Source: Ruminococcus_C sp963590855 (GTDB lineage: Bacteria; Bacillota; Clostridia; Oscillospirales; Ruminococcaceae). From it: a stretch of 64,000 nt of DNA. The stretch spans positions 62,001-126,000 of the forward strand of contig CAVAQT010000003.1 in NCBI GenBank assembly GCA_963590855.1. The letters run 5' to 3'. Numbering within the stretch: the first letter of the stretch is position 1; every line of letters begins with the position of its first letter. Made by a program: the position numbers and the translations under genes. A model generated the notes under the pieces. It was given only the letters and a program-made list of their open reading frames with translations. It searched no databases and had not been told where the DNA came from. Shown piece after piece: positions 41,555-50,770 of the stretch.

Positions 41555-42712
41555 TTAACCTCGTTTTCGGAGCAGCGCTTCCGGCACTTCTTCTGCCATT
41601 CTGGCATATGCCGTCAGACTGGGGTGCAGATGGTCGCCGCTGTCATAGCCTTGTGCAAAGGCAGTGGGATGCGCCGGGTCACAGACGGCACGGTCAAAGT
41701 CCACGCAGCCATCGATCTCATCCGTGGTACGAATCCACTGGTTCACCGCCGTGCGCAGCTTTTCCCGGAAGTCCGCATAGGTGCGCCATCCCTCAATGGG
41801 GAGCAGCGTGCCGACATAGACACGCAGTCCGGCGGCACGGGCAGTGCGGATATAAAACCGCAGTCCCTCGATCATCTCCTCCGCAGTGGGCAGATCACTC
41901 CAGGGACGGAAACGGTTGACTTCTGTTCCCACCGGGTGAATGATATCGTTGATACCATGCTGAATGAGCACGGCTTCTGCGCCGGAGACCTGGATCTCCC
42001 GCGGAAAGCGCGTTTCGCCCTTCAATCCGTAGGAATCATAGGTGATATTATCATACTGCCGCAGGATGCGCGTACCGCTTGCCGCCTTGCGGATCACCGC
42101 TGTAGTGCCGTCACCGCAGCGCAGTGTGCGTTCGATGAGATAGTCCGGCCACGCCTGAGCAGTGATGGAATCGCCGTAGCAGATCAGCGTGTGATTTTCC
42201 GGCGCTGTCCGCACATCGATATCGCTGAGAAAATATACCGTATGCGTCTTTTTCGAGGTATCCATATCCAAAACAGCGGCATCCGTCTGGTTTCCCACCG
42301 CAAAATAACCGCCGGACAGCGGCCCGGTAATCACCACGCCGGAACGCATTTCTGTAAATCCGGCAAAGTAGAGACTCACGGCAATGGTCTCGCCCTTTTT
42401 CACCGGGAAATCCACCGGGTCGCTTTGCAGGCGCTCTCCTGCCGGAATGACGACGCTTTTCGCGCCGGAAAAGGTCAGCGACACCCGGCTGTCTGCTGCA
42501 ATGCCGTCTGCGCCGTCAGAGCGCGCCATAGAAGCACAGGTCAGTGTCACGGCATCATGACCGCAAAAGTTGTCCAGTGTGATCCGCAGTGCACTGCCGT
42601 CCAGCATCATTTTTACCGGATACCGCAGTGTCAGATCTTTTGCATAATTTTCCGGTCGGCGCTCTGCAACGGAAATTGCATTTCCCCAGGCCGTAACCCA
42701 TTTTTCATTCAT
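41555..42712 (-). CDS. SGNH/GDSL-type esterase
   Basis: A 385-residue predicted hydrolase starting at ATG 42712 with AGGAGA upstream. The N-terminal ~170 residues are beta-rich with WGNAISVAER. The C-terminal SGNH fold has the block I serine in CYGDSITAQAWP, the Gly/Asn block in QHGINDIIHP and the Asp-His pair in GDHLHPS. There is no signal peptide, so it acts inside the cell on an imported ester, perhaps an acetylated sugar. SGNH enzymes of this two-domain form are common in plant-fibre degraders. It is the first gene of an operon with the MFS transporter. Confidence 0.87.
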   Translation of the reverse strand: MNEKWVTAWGNAISVAERRPENYAKDLTLRYPVKMMLDGSALRITLDNFCGHDAVTLTCASMARSDGADGIAADSRVSLTFSGAKSVVIPAGERLQSDPVDFPVKKGETIAVSLYFAGFTEMRSGVVITGPLSGGYFAVGNQTDAAVLDMDTSKKTHTVYFLSDIDVRTAPENHTLICYGDSITAQAWPDYLIERTLRCGDGTTAVIRKAASGTRILRQYDNITYDSYGLKGETRFPREIQVSGAEAVLIQHGINDIIHPVGTEVNRFRPWSDLPTAEEMIEGLRFYIRTARAAGLRVYVGTLLPIEGWRTYADFREKLRTAVNQWIRTTDEIDGCVDFDRAVCDPAHPTAFAQGYDSGDHLHPSLTAYARMAEEVPEALLRKRG

Positions 42713-42754
42713 ATATCTTCTCTCCTGATCCATAAATTCATAAGTTCCTCTGGT

Positions 42755-42783
42755 ATTATAGCATATTCACATGCGGAATACAA
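42755..42783 (-). promoter_or_regulatory. Promoter of the SGNH/MFS operon
   Basis: On the minus strand TTGTAT (42783-42778) and TATAAT (42760-42755), 17-nt spacer. Confidence 0.7.
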
Positions 42784-42847
42784 GAGGGAAATGAGAATCC
42801 ATTGGCTGATGGGCGGCGCCGGGCAAAATAACCCATCTCGCTCACAC

Positions 42848-42889
42848 AAAAAAAGCGTATTTCTGCCACCCACAGAAATACGCTTTTTT
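42848..42889 (-). terminator. Terminator of the dockerin-protein gene
   Basis: GCGTATTTCTG pairs with CAGAAATACGC around CCACCCA; seven T follow on the minus strand. Confidence 0.85.
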
Positions 42890-42956
42890 CAACTCTAATA
42901 CATTGTAATGCAAACTACACTGGCAGATACATGCGCAAAAATGCGTCAACAGGCAC

Positions 42957-44459
42957 TCACAGCAGCATTCCGCGCAGCAGGCACAGGTCAAATCCATCGA
43001 GTCTGGCATCGCTGTTCAGGTCTCCTGCCTCCCAGTCGGTCACACTGCCCTGTCCCAATAGCCATTTCTGGAGCATAACGGTGTCCGCCACCGTGCACAC
43101 GCCGTCTGCGTTGACATCTCCGGGCACTTTATGGCTGTTCTCGATCAGTTCCAAAAGCGTGATCTCCAGGATATTTTGCGCCGCATCATGAACAAACTCG
43201 ATCCGCACCTGGTCTCCTGCTTCATAATGCATCAGATTTTTGGATGCATCGTCGCCGTAGTAAGCAGTTCCGCTGAAATAGTAGGTGCCATGCTCGCGGA
43301 ATGTCACCTGACCGTCCTGTATTTCTGCAATGGTATCGGTAAATGAAACCGGATACCGCTCTGGCTCTGTTGTGTCGGCAGTACTTTCCGAAGTGGCAGC
43401 CGCCGAGGAAACAGTCGTGGTCTCTGTCGTCACAGTTGTTGTCGTTGTTGTTGTCGTTGTGACCGTCGTTTCTGTCGTCGTTGTTGTCGTCACAGGTGTT
43501 TGCGGAAGATCAAAGCGTCCGGCTTCATCTGCCAGATATGACCAGAGATAGCGGAAAAACCAACCGTCAAAGTCCGTGATCGTCTGTGAAGAGCCTGCCA
43601 TCATGATCGAAGTTCCGCCGCCTGGGAATCCTCCGGGCGGAAAGCCGTCAGATTCGCCTTCGCCGCCGTAAAAGTCCGTAAGTCCAAAGCCGTGCCCCAT
43701 TTCGTGTTCCAGAATATGGATGCTCGACGTTCCATCGATCAGCCCCAGCACTGCGTTGTCAGAGAGCTGCTGTCCCCAGTGATAGCCAAAACCGCCCATA
43801 TCGATCATGCCCTGTGTTGCCTGGAGATACATATCATAGCGATTCTCATAGCCGCCGGGATATTGATAGGAAGTATCCGCCCAGTGGATATACCGATAGC
43901 GCGTTTCATCTCCGATCGGTTCCAGTGTGGGCAGTTCTCCGACTGCCATGCTGCCTGTGATATAGCTGGTGTCTGCTGGAACTGTCTCTGTAAACACAGT
44001 TTCATCCGGCTGCAGATCCAACAGGCTGTCTTTGTCCAATACCGCCCAGCCCACAATGTTCACGTTTACATGCTGGAACGGCCAGTTGTCATAGCCGACC
44101 AGCCAATCTGTCCAGTCATTCACGGCAGTTTCCAGAACTGTCTGCAATTTTTGGCGCTGCTCCAATGTGATAGTCTGCTTGGTCTGCCATTTCACCACAT
44201 AGTTCAGCGTTCCGTTTCCGGCAACGATCTGGTCATAGATCGTCGCCCAGTCCTTTACAGAGCCTTCTGCAAGAATGCGGTTGTTCAAGATCCACTCCGC
44301 GGCAGTCTGATAGTCTGCCGGCATCTCCGCCGGGTCTGTTCCGGCTGAAACTGCCGCCGCCGAAAGCGGTACTGTCGTTCTGCCGGAAACCGCCGCTCCG
44401 CTCACCGCAGAGATGCAGCATGCTGCCGCCAATACAAGGGATAGCCATTTTGATCTCAT
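42957..44459 (-). CDS. Secreted dockerin protein with metallopeptidase-like catalytic motif
   Basis: A 500-residue secreted protein starting at ATG 44459 with GGAGGAAATC upstream. It has a signal peptide (MRSKWLSLVLAAACCISAVS). The catalytic-looking domain (~70-335) contains HILEHEMGHGFGLTDFYGG, a zinc-metallopeptidase HExGHxxGLxD pattern. A Thr-only linker (~340-375) and a small beta domain (YPVSFTDTIAEIQDGQ) follow. The C-terminus is a type I dockerin with two calcium loops (DVNADGVCTVAD and DLNSDARLDGFD). Dockerins plug enzymes into cohesins of a cellulosome-like scaffold. Peptidase activity is inferred from the motif; the family could instead be an inactive binding relative. Confidence 0.87.
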   Translation of the reverse strand: MRSKWLSLVLAAACCISAVSGAAVSGRTTVPLSAAAVSAGTDPAEMPADYQTAAEWILNNRILAEGSVKDWATIYDQIVAGNGTLNYVVKWQTKQTITLEQRQKLQTVLETAVNDWTDWLVGYDNWPFQHVNVNIVGWAVLDKDSLLDLQPDETVFTETVPADTSYITGSMAVGELPTLEPIGDETRYRYIHWADTSYQYPGGYENRYDMYLQATQGMIDMGGFGYHWGQQLSDNAVLGLIDGTSSIHILEHEMGHGFGLTDFYGGEGESDGFPPGGFPGGGTSIMMAGSSQTITDFDGWFFRYLWSYLADEAGRFDLPQTPVTTTTTTETTVTTTTTTTTTVTTETTTVSSAAATSESTADTTEPERYPVSFTDTIAEIQDGQVTFREHGTYYFSGTAYYGDDASKNLMHYEAGDQVRIEFVHDAAQNILEITLLELIENSHKVPGDVNADGVCTVADTVMLQKWLLGQGSVTDWEAGDLNSDARLDGFDLCLLRGMLL

Positions 44460-44509
44460 TCTGATTTCCTCCAAATCCAAATCATGAATCCGATTTTTTT
44501 GTTGCTTTT

Positions 44510-44538
44510 ACTATAGCATATTTTATCTTTTGTGTCAA
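44510..44538 (-). promoter_or_regulatory. Promoter of the dockerin-protein gene
   Basis: On the minus strand TTGACA (44538-44533) and TATAGT (44515-44510), 17-nt spacer. Confidence 0.78.
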
Positions 44539-44617
44539 TTGTTTTTTATATCATTCGATTTTTTTGTGAAATGTGACAGGATTTCCTTGCGATATTTGAA
44601 AAGTCAGAGAATCCTGC

Positions 44618-44646
44618 TTGCAATTTTCCGAGAAACGCGCTATACT
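44618..44646 (+). promoter_or_regulatory. Promoter of the nudC-type gene
   Basis: TTGCAA (44618-44623) and TATACT (44641-44646), 17-nt spacer, 40 nt before the start codon; divergent from the dockerin gene promoter. Confidence 0.7.
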
Positions 44647-44685
44647 ATTCCCATACTGATACCGTATTGGAAAAGAGGTTTTTTC

Positions 44686-45501
44686 ATGATACAAGACATT
44701 GCGCCCCACCGTTTTTACAATGCCTATGACGCAGCGGCGCATCCTGCGCCAGACAGTCCGGTGCTCTGCTATGACGGCACAAAAGTCCTGCTCAAAGCCG
44801 GACATCAGCTCCCGGTGTTTGCCGAACTGCATCCGGCGCACTGCCGCTATCTGTTTCGAGTCGATGACACGAACTACTTTTTCTCGCCGGAAGTGCTACC
44901 TGCACCGCAGGGCTATACCTATGAAACCGTCCGCGGCGTGCGCGGAGACGAAATGCTCCCGAAGCATCAGCGCTATGCGGTTCTGACCGGAAAGCACTTA
45001 GCAGACTGGTACCGGGACAGCAGGTTCTGCGGCAGGTGCGGCGGCAGAATGACCCACGATCCGCAGGAACGCGCCATGTTCTGCCCGGTCTGCCAGAAGC
45101 GGTTTTATCCCAGGATCATGCCGGCGGTAATCATCGGCGTGACCAACGGCGACCGCCTGCTCCTGACAAAATACCGAACCGGTTTCGCTTATTATGCGCT
45201 GGTGGCAGGTTTTACGGAAATCGGTGAGACACTGGAAGAGACTGTGGCACGGGAAGTCATGGAAGAGACCGGGCTTCGCGTCAAGAACATCCGTTACTAC
45301 AAGTCCCAGCCCTGGGGAATCGCAAACGATATCCTCGCCGGGTTCTACTGCGATGTGGACGGAGACGACACCATCCGCATGGATCATTCAGAGCTAAAAT
45401 ATGCACAATGGGTGAAGCGGGAAGAGATCATTTTACAGCCTGATGATGCCAGTCTGACCAACGAAATGATGCAGCGGTTCCTGGACGGGATGCCATGCTG
45501 A
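44686..45501 (+). CDS. nudC: NAD(+)/NADH pyrophosphatase (Nudix)
   Basis: A 271-residue Nudix hydrolase of the NudC type, which cleaves NADH or NAD into NMN(H) and AMP and can remove NAD caps from RNA. An N-terminal domain (1-110) precedes a four-cysteine zinc ribbon (C115, C118, C133, C136; CGRCGG then CPVC). The Nudix box spans 175-196 (GFTEIGETLEETVAREVMEE). The signature SQPW at 207-210, which marks NADH pyrophosphatases, is intact. The ATG at 44686 follows GAGG within 8-9 nt. It is a single-gene unit with its own promoter and a downstream terminator. Confidence 0.92.
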   Translation: MIQDIAPHRFYNAYDAAAHPAPDSPVLCYDGTKVLLKAGHQLPVFAELHPAHCRYLFRVDDTNYFFSPEVLPAPQGYTYETVRGVRGDEMLPKHQRYAVLTGKHLADWYRDSRFCGRCGGRMTHDPQERAMFCPVCQKRFYPRIMPAVIIGVTNGDRLLLTKYRTGFAYYALVAGFTEIGETLEETVAREVMEETGLRVKNIRYYKSQPWGIANDILAGFYCDVDGDDTIRMDHSELKYAQWVKREEIILQPDDASLTNEMMQRFLDGMPC

Positions 45502-45534
45502 AATCTTAGCATCTGTTTTCATTTCATATAAGGC

Positions 45535-45573
45535 AAAAGCCAGGGGTTCCAATGCAGAATCCCTGGCTTTTTA
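45535..45573. terminator. Bidirectional terminator between nudC and the GLUG LPQTG gene
   Basis: AAAGCCAGGG pairs with CCCTGGCTTT around a 17-nt loop; five T follow on the plus strand and four on the minus strand, so it can serve both convergent genes. Confidence 0.8.
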
Positions 45574-45635
45574 TGGTATTCAGAAAAATGCCGTTTTTCA
45601 AAGTGGAAATGCAGAGCTACGCTGCTTTGGCAGGT

Positions 45636-48600
45636 TTATTCCTCTTCTTTCCGCTTGAGAACACCCGATGCCTTTACCGCACCGAATCCGAATCCCAGGA
45701 ACAATACCGCGCCAAAGAATACGATCCAATTGGTCATGGCGTTGTTTCCCGTCTGGGGCAGATTGACTTCTGCGTTGGAAGAGTCCGTGCCAGTGCCGGT
45801 TTTCGGGTCAACGGTGTAGATGTCCAGCACATTGCCGTTTTCATCGGTCAGCGTGATCTCATACGCGTCCTCTGATCTCGCGGTGATCTCCGCATTTGCC
45901 GGTGTGACACCGGTTTTCTTCTGGTAATCGTTGATCGCCCAGCTGCAAAGATCTTCGTCTGCAATATTGGTTTTGCTTGTGGCAGAGGATGCCGTAGTCA
46001 GACTGGTTGCTGTTGTGGCAGACTCTGTGGTAAGCGTTGTCTGTGTTGTCTGCATCGTAGATTCTGTCGTAGTTTCTGTCACAGACGAAGCCGTGCCTGT
46101 CACTGTGGAATTCGTCTCGGAGGTAGAACCCACATTGCTCGTAGACGCACTCGCCTTGGTGGTGGCAGTTGTTCCGCTTGCAGATGCGCTTGCCTTGGTG
46201 GTGGCAGTTGTTCCACTTGCAGACGCGCTCGCCTTGGTAGTAGCTGTCGTTCCGCTTGCAGACGCGCTCGCCTTAGTGGTGGCAGTTGTTCCGCTTGCAG
46301 ATGCGCTTGCCTTGGTGGTGGCTGTTGTTCCACTTGCAGATGCGCTCGCCTTGGTGGTGGCAGTTGTTCCGCTTGTGGATGCGCTCGCCTTAGTGGTGGC
46401 AGTCGTTCCGCTTGCAGATGCGCTCACCTTAGTGGTGGCAGTTGTTCCGCTTGCAGACGCGCTTGCCTTGGTGGTAGCTGTCGTTCCGCTTGTGGATGCG
46501 CTCGCCTTGGTGGTAGCTGTCGTTCCGCTTGCAGACGCGCTCGCCTTGGTGGTGGCTGTTGTTCCGCTTGCAGACGCGCTCGCCTTGGTGGTGGCAGTCG
46601 TTCCACTTGCAGACGCGCTTGCCTTGGTGGTAGCTGTTGTTTTGCTCGTAGACGTGCTCGCCTTGGTGGTGGCTGTCGTTTTGCTTGTTGTTGTGCTTTC
46701 CTTGGTGGTGGAGGTAGTCTCCTTTGTTGTTGTCGTTGTTGTCTGTGCGTTTACAATAACCGTCCCGGTCGCTGTGTAATAGTTGTCGCTGTCCTCCGGG
46801 GTAAATTCCCACATCAGGGTATTCTTTCCGGCAGCCAGCGCCTTGATCTCGCTGATGATCTTCACCGTACCCTTGGTGCTGTTTTCGCTGAGACGCAGCT
46901 CCAGTTCGCTCACCAGATCGCCCTCAGTGTGGCTCTCGCCGTCCACAGTCACTTCGACTGTCGGGTCAGCCTTGGCGATGCGGAAGGTCAGTGTTGCGCG
47001 CCTGGATGCGCCATTGCCTGCCGTCAGGATCAGTGTGGTTTTCACCGCATCCGCAGCCTTTTCCGGTGTGCCGGAAAGCACGCCGTCCTCTGTCAGCGTC
47101 AAGCCCTCCGGCAGAGCGCTGTCTGCATCCACCTGGAAGTTTACGCTTTTCAGAACGTCAAAGTTTGTGACAAACTCAGTCAGATCAAGACTGCCCAGAG
47201 CCTTCTGATAGGTGAGAAGGAACACCGCGTCAAATTCCTCAGAAAGTTCGATCTCCACCGGCACTTTCTTCACAGTGAGCACGGTATCACCGGTCAGTGT
47301 ATGGCTTTCGGCAAGCTGCTCCTCGCCCTTGAAATACTGATAGGTATACGCCTTATCCGGGGACGCTTCCAGCTCGATCGCATCGCCGGCATTATGATAG
47401 GTTGTCTCGGTCGCCGCATCTTCGCCGAAGCTTTCGTCATAGGTCAGTTCCAGACGGTAGACCTGCTTGGAATCGGCGTTCAGCGTGGGATACGCCTCAG
47501 TGGAAGTGTTCTGGTAGAATACAACGTCGGACTGGTCGCCGTTCAGCAGGTAGCAGACCTCACCGCCGGCGAATTGGTCAGCGGTTTTGCCGAATGAGCC
47601 GTTACCGTTGTCGCTTTCGCTGTCGGCAAGGTAGTAGCAGTTTTCAACTATGCCGTCATTACTCTTAACCACGCCACTCATACCACCGCCTGTAAGCGTT
47701 CCAGTATTGTAGCAATTTTTAATCGTTCCCCCAGAAAGATTCCAGGCGACTATTCCTCCGCCAGTATTTGCACCAGCTGTAATATTTCCGGTATTATAAC
47801 AATTTACAATCGAGCCAGAAGAATAATTATTAGAAACTAAGCCGCCAACATGACTCTCCTCAGCTACAATAGTTCCTGCGTTATAGCAATTTTCAATACT
47901 TCCGCTGTTGACTGCACAGATACTGCCAACGGTATCTTCTCCCTTAAAGTATGAGTTTTCCAGACCAATATTCTGAATTTTTCCATTCTTATTTAAGTAA
48001 GAAAATAAACCAATAGTCGTTGCGTTAGTATCATTAAAATACAGTCCGCGAATCACATGCCCCTGTCCATCAAATGTACTTATATAGTGAATACCATCGA
48101 TCGGTGTCCAGGTTCTCCAAGTATTTGCACTTGTGCCGTCATAGTTTGTAAGGTCGCCCTCGTTTACTGTGATATCCGCAGTAAGAACAGCATTGATGTC
48201 CCCCTGCTCCGCAAACCAATACAGCTGACCGGCGTTAGAAATCTCGTATACGTTTTCCGTGTTTTTCACTGCCGGCTGGTAGTGGGTATCGTCATACCGG
48301 CAGAAACCGTTGTCGTCCCAGGCGTGAATTGCACTTGTGGAATCTCCATCATTGGTATAGCCGTCTACGCCTGTGCAGAGCGTTCCGGGGTAAACTACAC
48401 CATGGGTGCTGTCCAGAACCGGCAGTGCATCCGCCGTCTGACCGTTATCCAGGTTCTGACGGAAAACAGATGTGTCATCCGATGTGCTGCCGTTCAGCAG
48501 GTAGGCGACTTCACCGCTGGCGAATTGGTCGGCGGTTTTGGCAGTTGTGCCGTCTAAATCGTCGGTTTCGCTTTCGGCAAGGTAGTAGCAGTTTTGCGAA

Positions 48601-49664
48601 GCTGTGTATGTATCCATACCGCACACAGCACCAACTTCATCTATTTCTGTTCCTGTAACAGTTCCTGTATTGTAACAATTTTGAACTATTTTACTAGCAT
48701 TGTTACCAATTATGCCACCAATAATTTTTGTGCCTGTAATATTTCCTGTATTGTAACAATTTTTGACAGTACAATCACCATAAGCACTTGTACCACAAAT
48801 ACCACCAAGTTTCTGAGTACCTGTCACATTTCCGGTGTTGTAGCAATTTTCAATAGTGCCATATGTTTTTGAACCGGAAAGAACGTTACTATACGAATCA
48901 TTGAAACCGCACACTCCTCCGACGTTTGAGCTGCCTTCAATATTTCCTGTGTTATAGCAATTGCTTACAGTTCCATAACTATAACCAACTATACCGCCAA
49001 CAATTATACTTGTGCCTGTAATATTTGCAGTGTTATAACAATTGCGGATAGTTCCACCACTATTACGACCACAAATACCAGCAACCTCTGTTTCTCCATA
49101 AAAATAAGAGTTTTCCAGACCAATGTTTTGTATTATGCCAGTATTATCTAATTTTCTAACAATACCAACATCTTCACCATCAAATTGATCTTCATCTGGA
49201 TTGCATTCACCGTAAAAGTACAGTCCAGAAATCGTGTGTCCCTGTCCGTCAAACGTGCCTTTGTAACCATGATAGCCATCTCCAATCGGCGTCCAGTCTA
49301 TCCAACTTTCATCCTTTGTGCCGTTACAGCCTGCCACATCACCCTCATTTACCACAATATCTGCGGTAAGAACGGCATTCAGACTAACTTCCCCATTGGT
49401 CACCTGCGCTGCGAACCAGTACAGCTGACCGGCATTGGCGATCTGATACACGCCGCTGTCGTCTGTCCCCGGCTGCTCATACGGCGCATCGCAGCTTTCC
49501 TCCGTGCAAAAGCCGTTGACGTACTCGTGACCGTTCTCTGCGCTTGCGGACAGCGTCACGAATCCCTCAACGGGAATACTTGTCACGCCAGCGGCAGACA
49601 GCCCTGTGACAAGCGCTGTCGCCAGACTCGCCACGCGCTTGGAAAATTTCATTTTTGCTTGCAT
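45636..49664 (-). CDS. LPQTG cell-wall protein with GLUG-type repeats
   Basis: A 1,342-residue wall-anchored protein starting at ATG 49664 with AAGGAGGAATC upstream. After the signal peptide come two modules, each opening YxIxNAGQLYWFAxQ and containing GLUG-like repeats (IENCYNTGNITG, GGIVGYSYG), probably a beta-solenoid. Residues ~800-970 hold two Ig-like domains (LPEGLTLTEDGVLSGTPE, then DPTVEVTVDGESHTEGD). Residues ~975-1176 are a stalk of 13-residue repeats. A ~90-residue domain beginning NIADEDLCSWAINDYQKKTG precedes the sortase signal LPQTG at 1302-1306, a hydrophobic helix and KRKEEE. The C-terminal half is nearly identical to that of 60573-63761. Adhesion or substrate binding is likely. 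Confidence 0.9.
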   Translation of the reverse strand: MQAKMKFSKRVASLATALVTGLSAAGVTSIPVEGFVTLSASAENGHEYVNGFCTEESCDAPYEQPGTDDSGVYQIANAGQLYWFAAQVTNGEVSLNAVLTADIVVNEGDVAGCNGTKDESWIDWTPIGDGYHGYKGTFDGQGHTISGLYFYGECNPDEDQFDGEDVGIVRKLDNTGIIQNIGLENSYFYGETEVAGICGRNSGGTIRNCYNTANITGTSIIVGGIVGYSYGTVSNCYNTGNIEGSSNVGGVCGFNDSYSNVLSGSKTYGTIENCYNTGNVTGTQKLGGICGTSAYGDCTVKNCYNTGNITGTKIIGGIIGNNASKIVQNCYNTGTVTGTEIDEVGAVCGMDTYTASQNCYYLAESETDDLDGTTAKTADQFASGEVAYLLNGSTSDDTSVFRQNLDNGQTADALPVLDSTHGVVYPGTLCTGVDGYTNDGDSTSAIHAWDDNGFCRYDDTHYQPAVKNTENVYEISNAGQLYWFAEQGDINAVLTADITVNEGDLTNYDGTSANTWRTWTPIDGIHYISTFDGQGHVIRGLYFNDTNATTIGLFSYLNKNGKIQNIGLENSYFKGEDTVGSICAVNSGSIENCYNAGTIVAEESHVGGLVSNNYSSGSIVNCYNTGNITAGANTGGGIVAWNLSGGTIKNCYNTGTLTGGGMSGVVKSNDGIVENCYYLADSESDNGNGSFGKTADQFAGGEVCYLLNGDQSDVVFYQNTSTEAYPTLNADSKQVYRLELTYDESFGEDAATETTYHNAGDAIELEASPDKAYTYQYFKGEEQLAESHTLTGDTVLTVKKVPVEIELSEEFDAVFLLTYQKALGSLDLTEFVTNFDVLKSVNFQVDADSALPEGLTLTEDGVLSGTPEKAADAVKTTLILTAGNGASRRATLTFRIAKADPTVEVTVDGESHTEGDLVSELELRLSENSTKGTVKIISEIKALAAGKNTLMWEFTPEDSDNYYTATGTVIVNAQTTTTTTKETTSTTKESTTTSKTTATTKASTSTSKTTATTKASASASGTTATTKASASASGTTATTKASASASGTTATTKASASTSGTTATTKASASASGTTATTKVSASASGTTATTKASASTSGTTATTKASASASGTTATTKASASASGTTATTKASASASGTTATTKASASASGTTATTKASASASGTTATTKASASTSNVGSTSETNSTVTGTASSVTETTTESTMQTTQTTLTTESATTATSLTTASSATSKTNIADEDLCSWAINDYQKKTGVTPANAEITARSEDAYEITLTDENGNVLDIYTVDPKTGTGTDSSNAEVNLPQTGNNAMTNWIVFFGAVLFLGFGFGAVKASGVLKRKEEE
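46141..46680 (-). repeat. 39-bp tandem repeats in the GLUG LPQTG gene
   Basis: About 14 copies of a 39-bp unit encoding GTTATTKASASAS, in perfect register with only synonymous or A/T and A/V changes between copies. Copy number is likely to vary between strains and assemblies. Same unit length as the array at 61045-61575. Confidence 0.92.
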
Positions 49665-49738
49665 AAGATTCCTCCTTATTTTTGAAAAATAAAAAACCGA
49701 CATTTCATTTTTGTGTGAACTATATGATGTATACATTT

Positions 49739-49767
49739 ATTATATCATATTCCGCGAATTATTTCAA
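49739..49767 (-). promoter_or_regulatory. Promoter of the GLUG LPQTG gene
   Basis: On the minus strand TTGAAA (49767-49762) and TATAAT (49744-49739), 17-nt spacer. Confidence 0.75.
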
Positions 49768-49922
49768 GATGTTTTTTCAGATTTATCAATGTGATCGCAC
49801 AGAAAAATCGAAAAAAAGACAAAATTGTGTGCTGCTGCCGTGGTCGGTGCATCCGGCAGCGGCAGAAACCGTACTGAACGCCACTGCCTTGTCCATTTGG
49901 ATAGAAATTGTCCGAACAGGTA

Positions 49923-49951
49923 TTGCAGCAGCCGATCCTCTCTGCTATAAT
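49923..49951 (+). promoter_or_regulatory. Promoter of the ZinT-like lipoprotein gene
   Basis: TTGCAG (49923-49928) and TATAAT (49946-49951), 17-nt spacer. Confidence 0.72.
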
Positions 49952-49958
49952 TTTATGT

Positions 49959-49974
49959 GTTAGCGAACACTAAC
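49959..49974 (+). promoter_or_regulatory. Operator-like motif GTTAG-N6-CTAAC at the ZinT-like promoter
   Basis: GTTAGCGAACACTAAC lies on the expected transcription start, 7 nt after the -10. Perfectly symmetric arms of five bases. Placement suits a repressor; the same motif lies near two other promoters (3299-3314, 52993-53008). Confidence 0.5.
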
Positions 49975-50002
49975 TAAGTGAAAGGAAAAGGAGAGAGATC
50001 AC

Positions 50003-50743
50003 ATGGATTTCAAAAAGGTACTCTGTGCGGCGGCATCCCTGGCGATGGCTGCATCTATTTTTACAGGCTGCGGAAAGAGCGAGGAGAGTTCGGCTTCCAA
50101 GGCGGAAAGCTCTGCCGTATCCGAAAGCGCAGCTGACGAAAACGCAGAAGCTGCGGACAAGCTGCTCACCGATCTGAGCGGTACCTACCGCGAATTGTGG
50201 CCGGTGATTCTGGCGGACGACTATCACCAGACCTGGCTGGACGACAGCGCAAAGCTGGTGGGCGAGGAAAATGCAGAAGGCGCATTTGAAAAAATGTCGT
50301 CCATGGTGACCGGTACTGTGATCGGCGAGGATGCCGTAGCGAAATACGCAGACGGAAACATGGCATACTGCTGTGAGTTCACCCAGGATGTAGACACATT
50401 GACTTTTGACGGCGCTACCATTTCCGGTAAGGATGCAGACGGCAGCGAGTTGTTCGAGCACAGCTATCACTATATCGGCATGGAAGATACCAGAGGGCTG
50501 TACATCTATGAGAGCGATGATGCGGATTCCGGAGAGTTCACCTACTTCTGCATGGCACCGGATACCATGGCAACCACATGGCACATCGAGTTCCGCTACG
50601 GCAGCGATCTGGACGCGCTGAAACAGTACGATGCCGGCGAATATGCATATTGGCTGGCAGCTGGTATTTCCGTGGATTGCACGGAGGACGACATCAGCAA
50701 CTGCATCGAGCTTTTCTGCACGGAAAATCTTTCGGAACAATAA
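50003..50743 (+). CDS. Lipoprotein with a ZinT-like domain
   Basis: A 246-residue lipoprotein with AAGGAGAGAG upstream of the ATG, lipobox IFTGC (Cys23) and a Ser/Glu/Ala spacer to about residue 50. The folded part (LSGTYRELWPVILAD, YHYIGMEDTRGLYIYES, WHIEFRYGSDLDALKQYD) follows the order of ZinT/YodA zinc-binding domains in motif and length. Of the three ZinT zinc-ligand histidines I can match only one (His194); the others appear replaced, so metal binding may be altered. This is a memory-based fold match, not a search result. It stands alone between a promoter with an operator-like dyad and a strong terminator. Confidence 0.68.
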   Translation: MDFKKVLCAAASLAMAASIFTGCGKSEESSASKAESSAVSESAADENAEAADKLLTDLSGTYRELWPVILADDYHQTWLDDSAKLVGEENAEGAFEKMSSMVTGTVIGEDAVAKYADGNMAYCCEFTQDVDTLTFDGATISGKDADGSELFEHSYHYIGMEDTRGLYIYESDDADSGEFTYFCMAPDTMATTWHIEFRYGSDLDALKQYDAGEYAYWLAAGISVDCTEDDISNCIELFCTENLSEQ

Positions 50744-50770
50744 CACGCTGAGCGCCCAGCGTCTCGGACA

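Noticed and set aside
46141..46680. CRISPR array suggested by about 14 regular 39-bp repeats (also 61045-61575)
   Set aside because: Units abut without unique spacers, stay in one reading frame and encode the Thr-rich stalk of a secreted protein.
46100..46812. Arg/Pro/Gln-rich and Val/Ala-rich ORFs in other frames over the 39-bp repeats
   Set aside because: Pure frame shadows of the stalk repeats; the same applies to 60956-61665.
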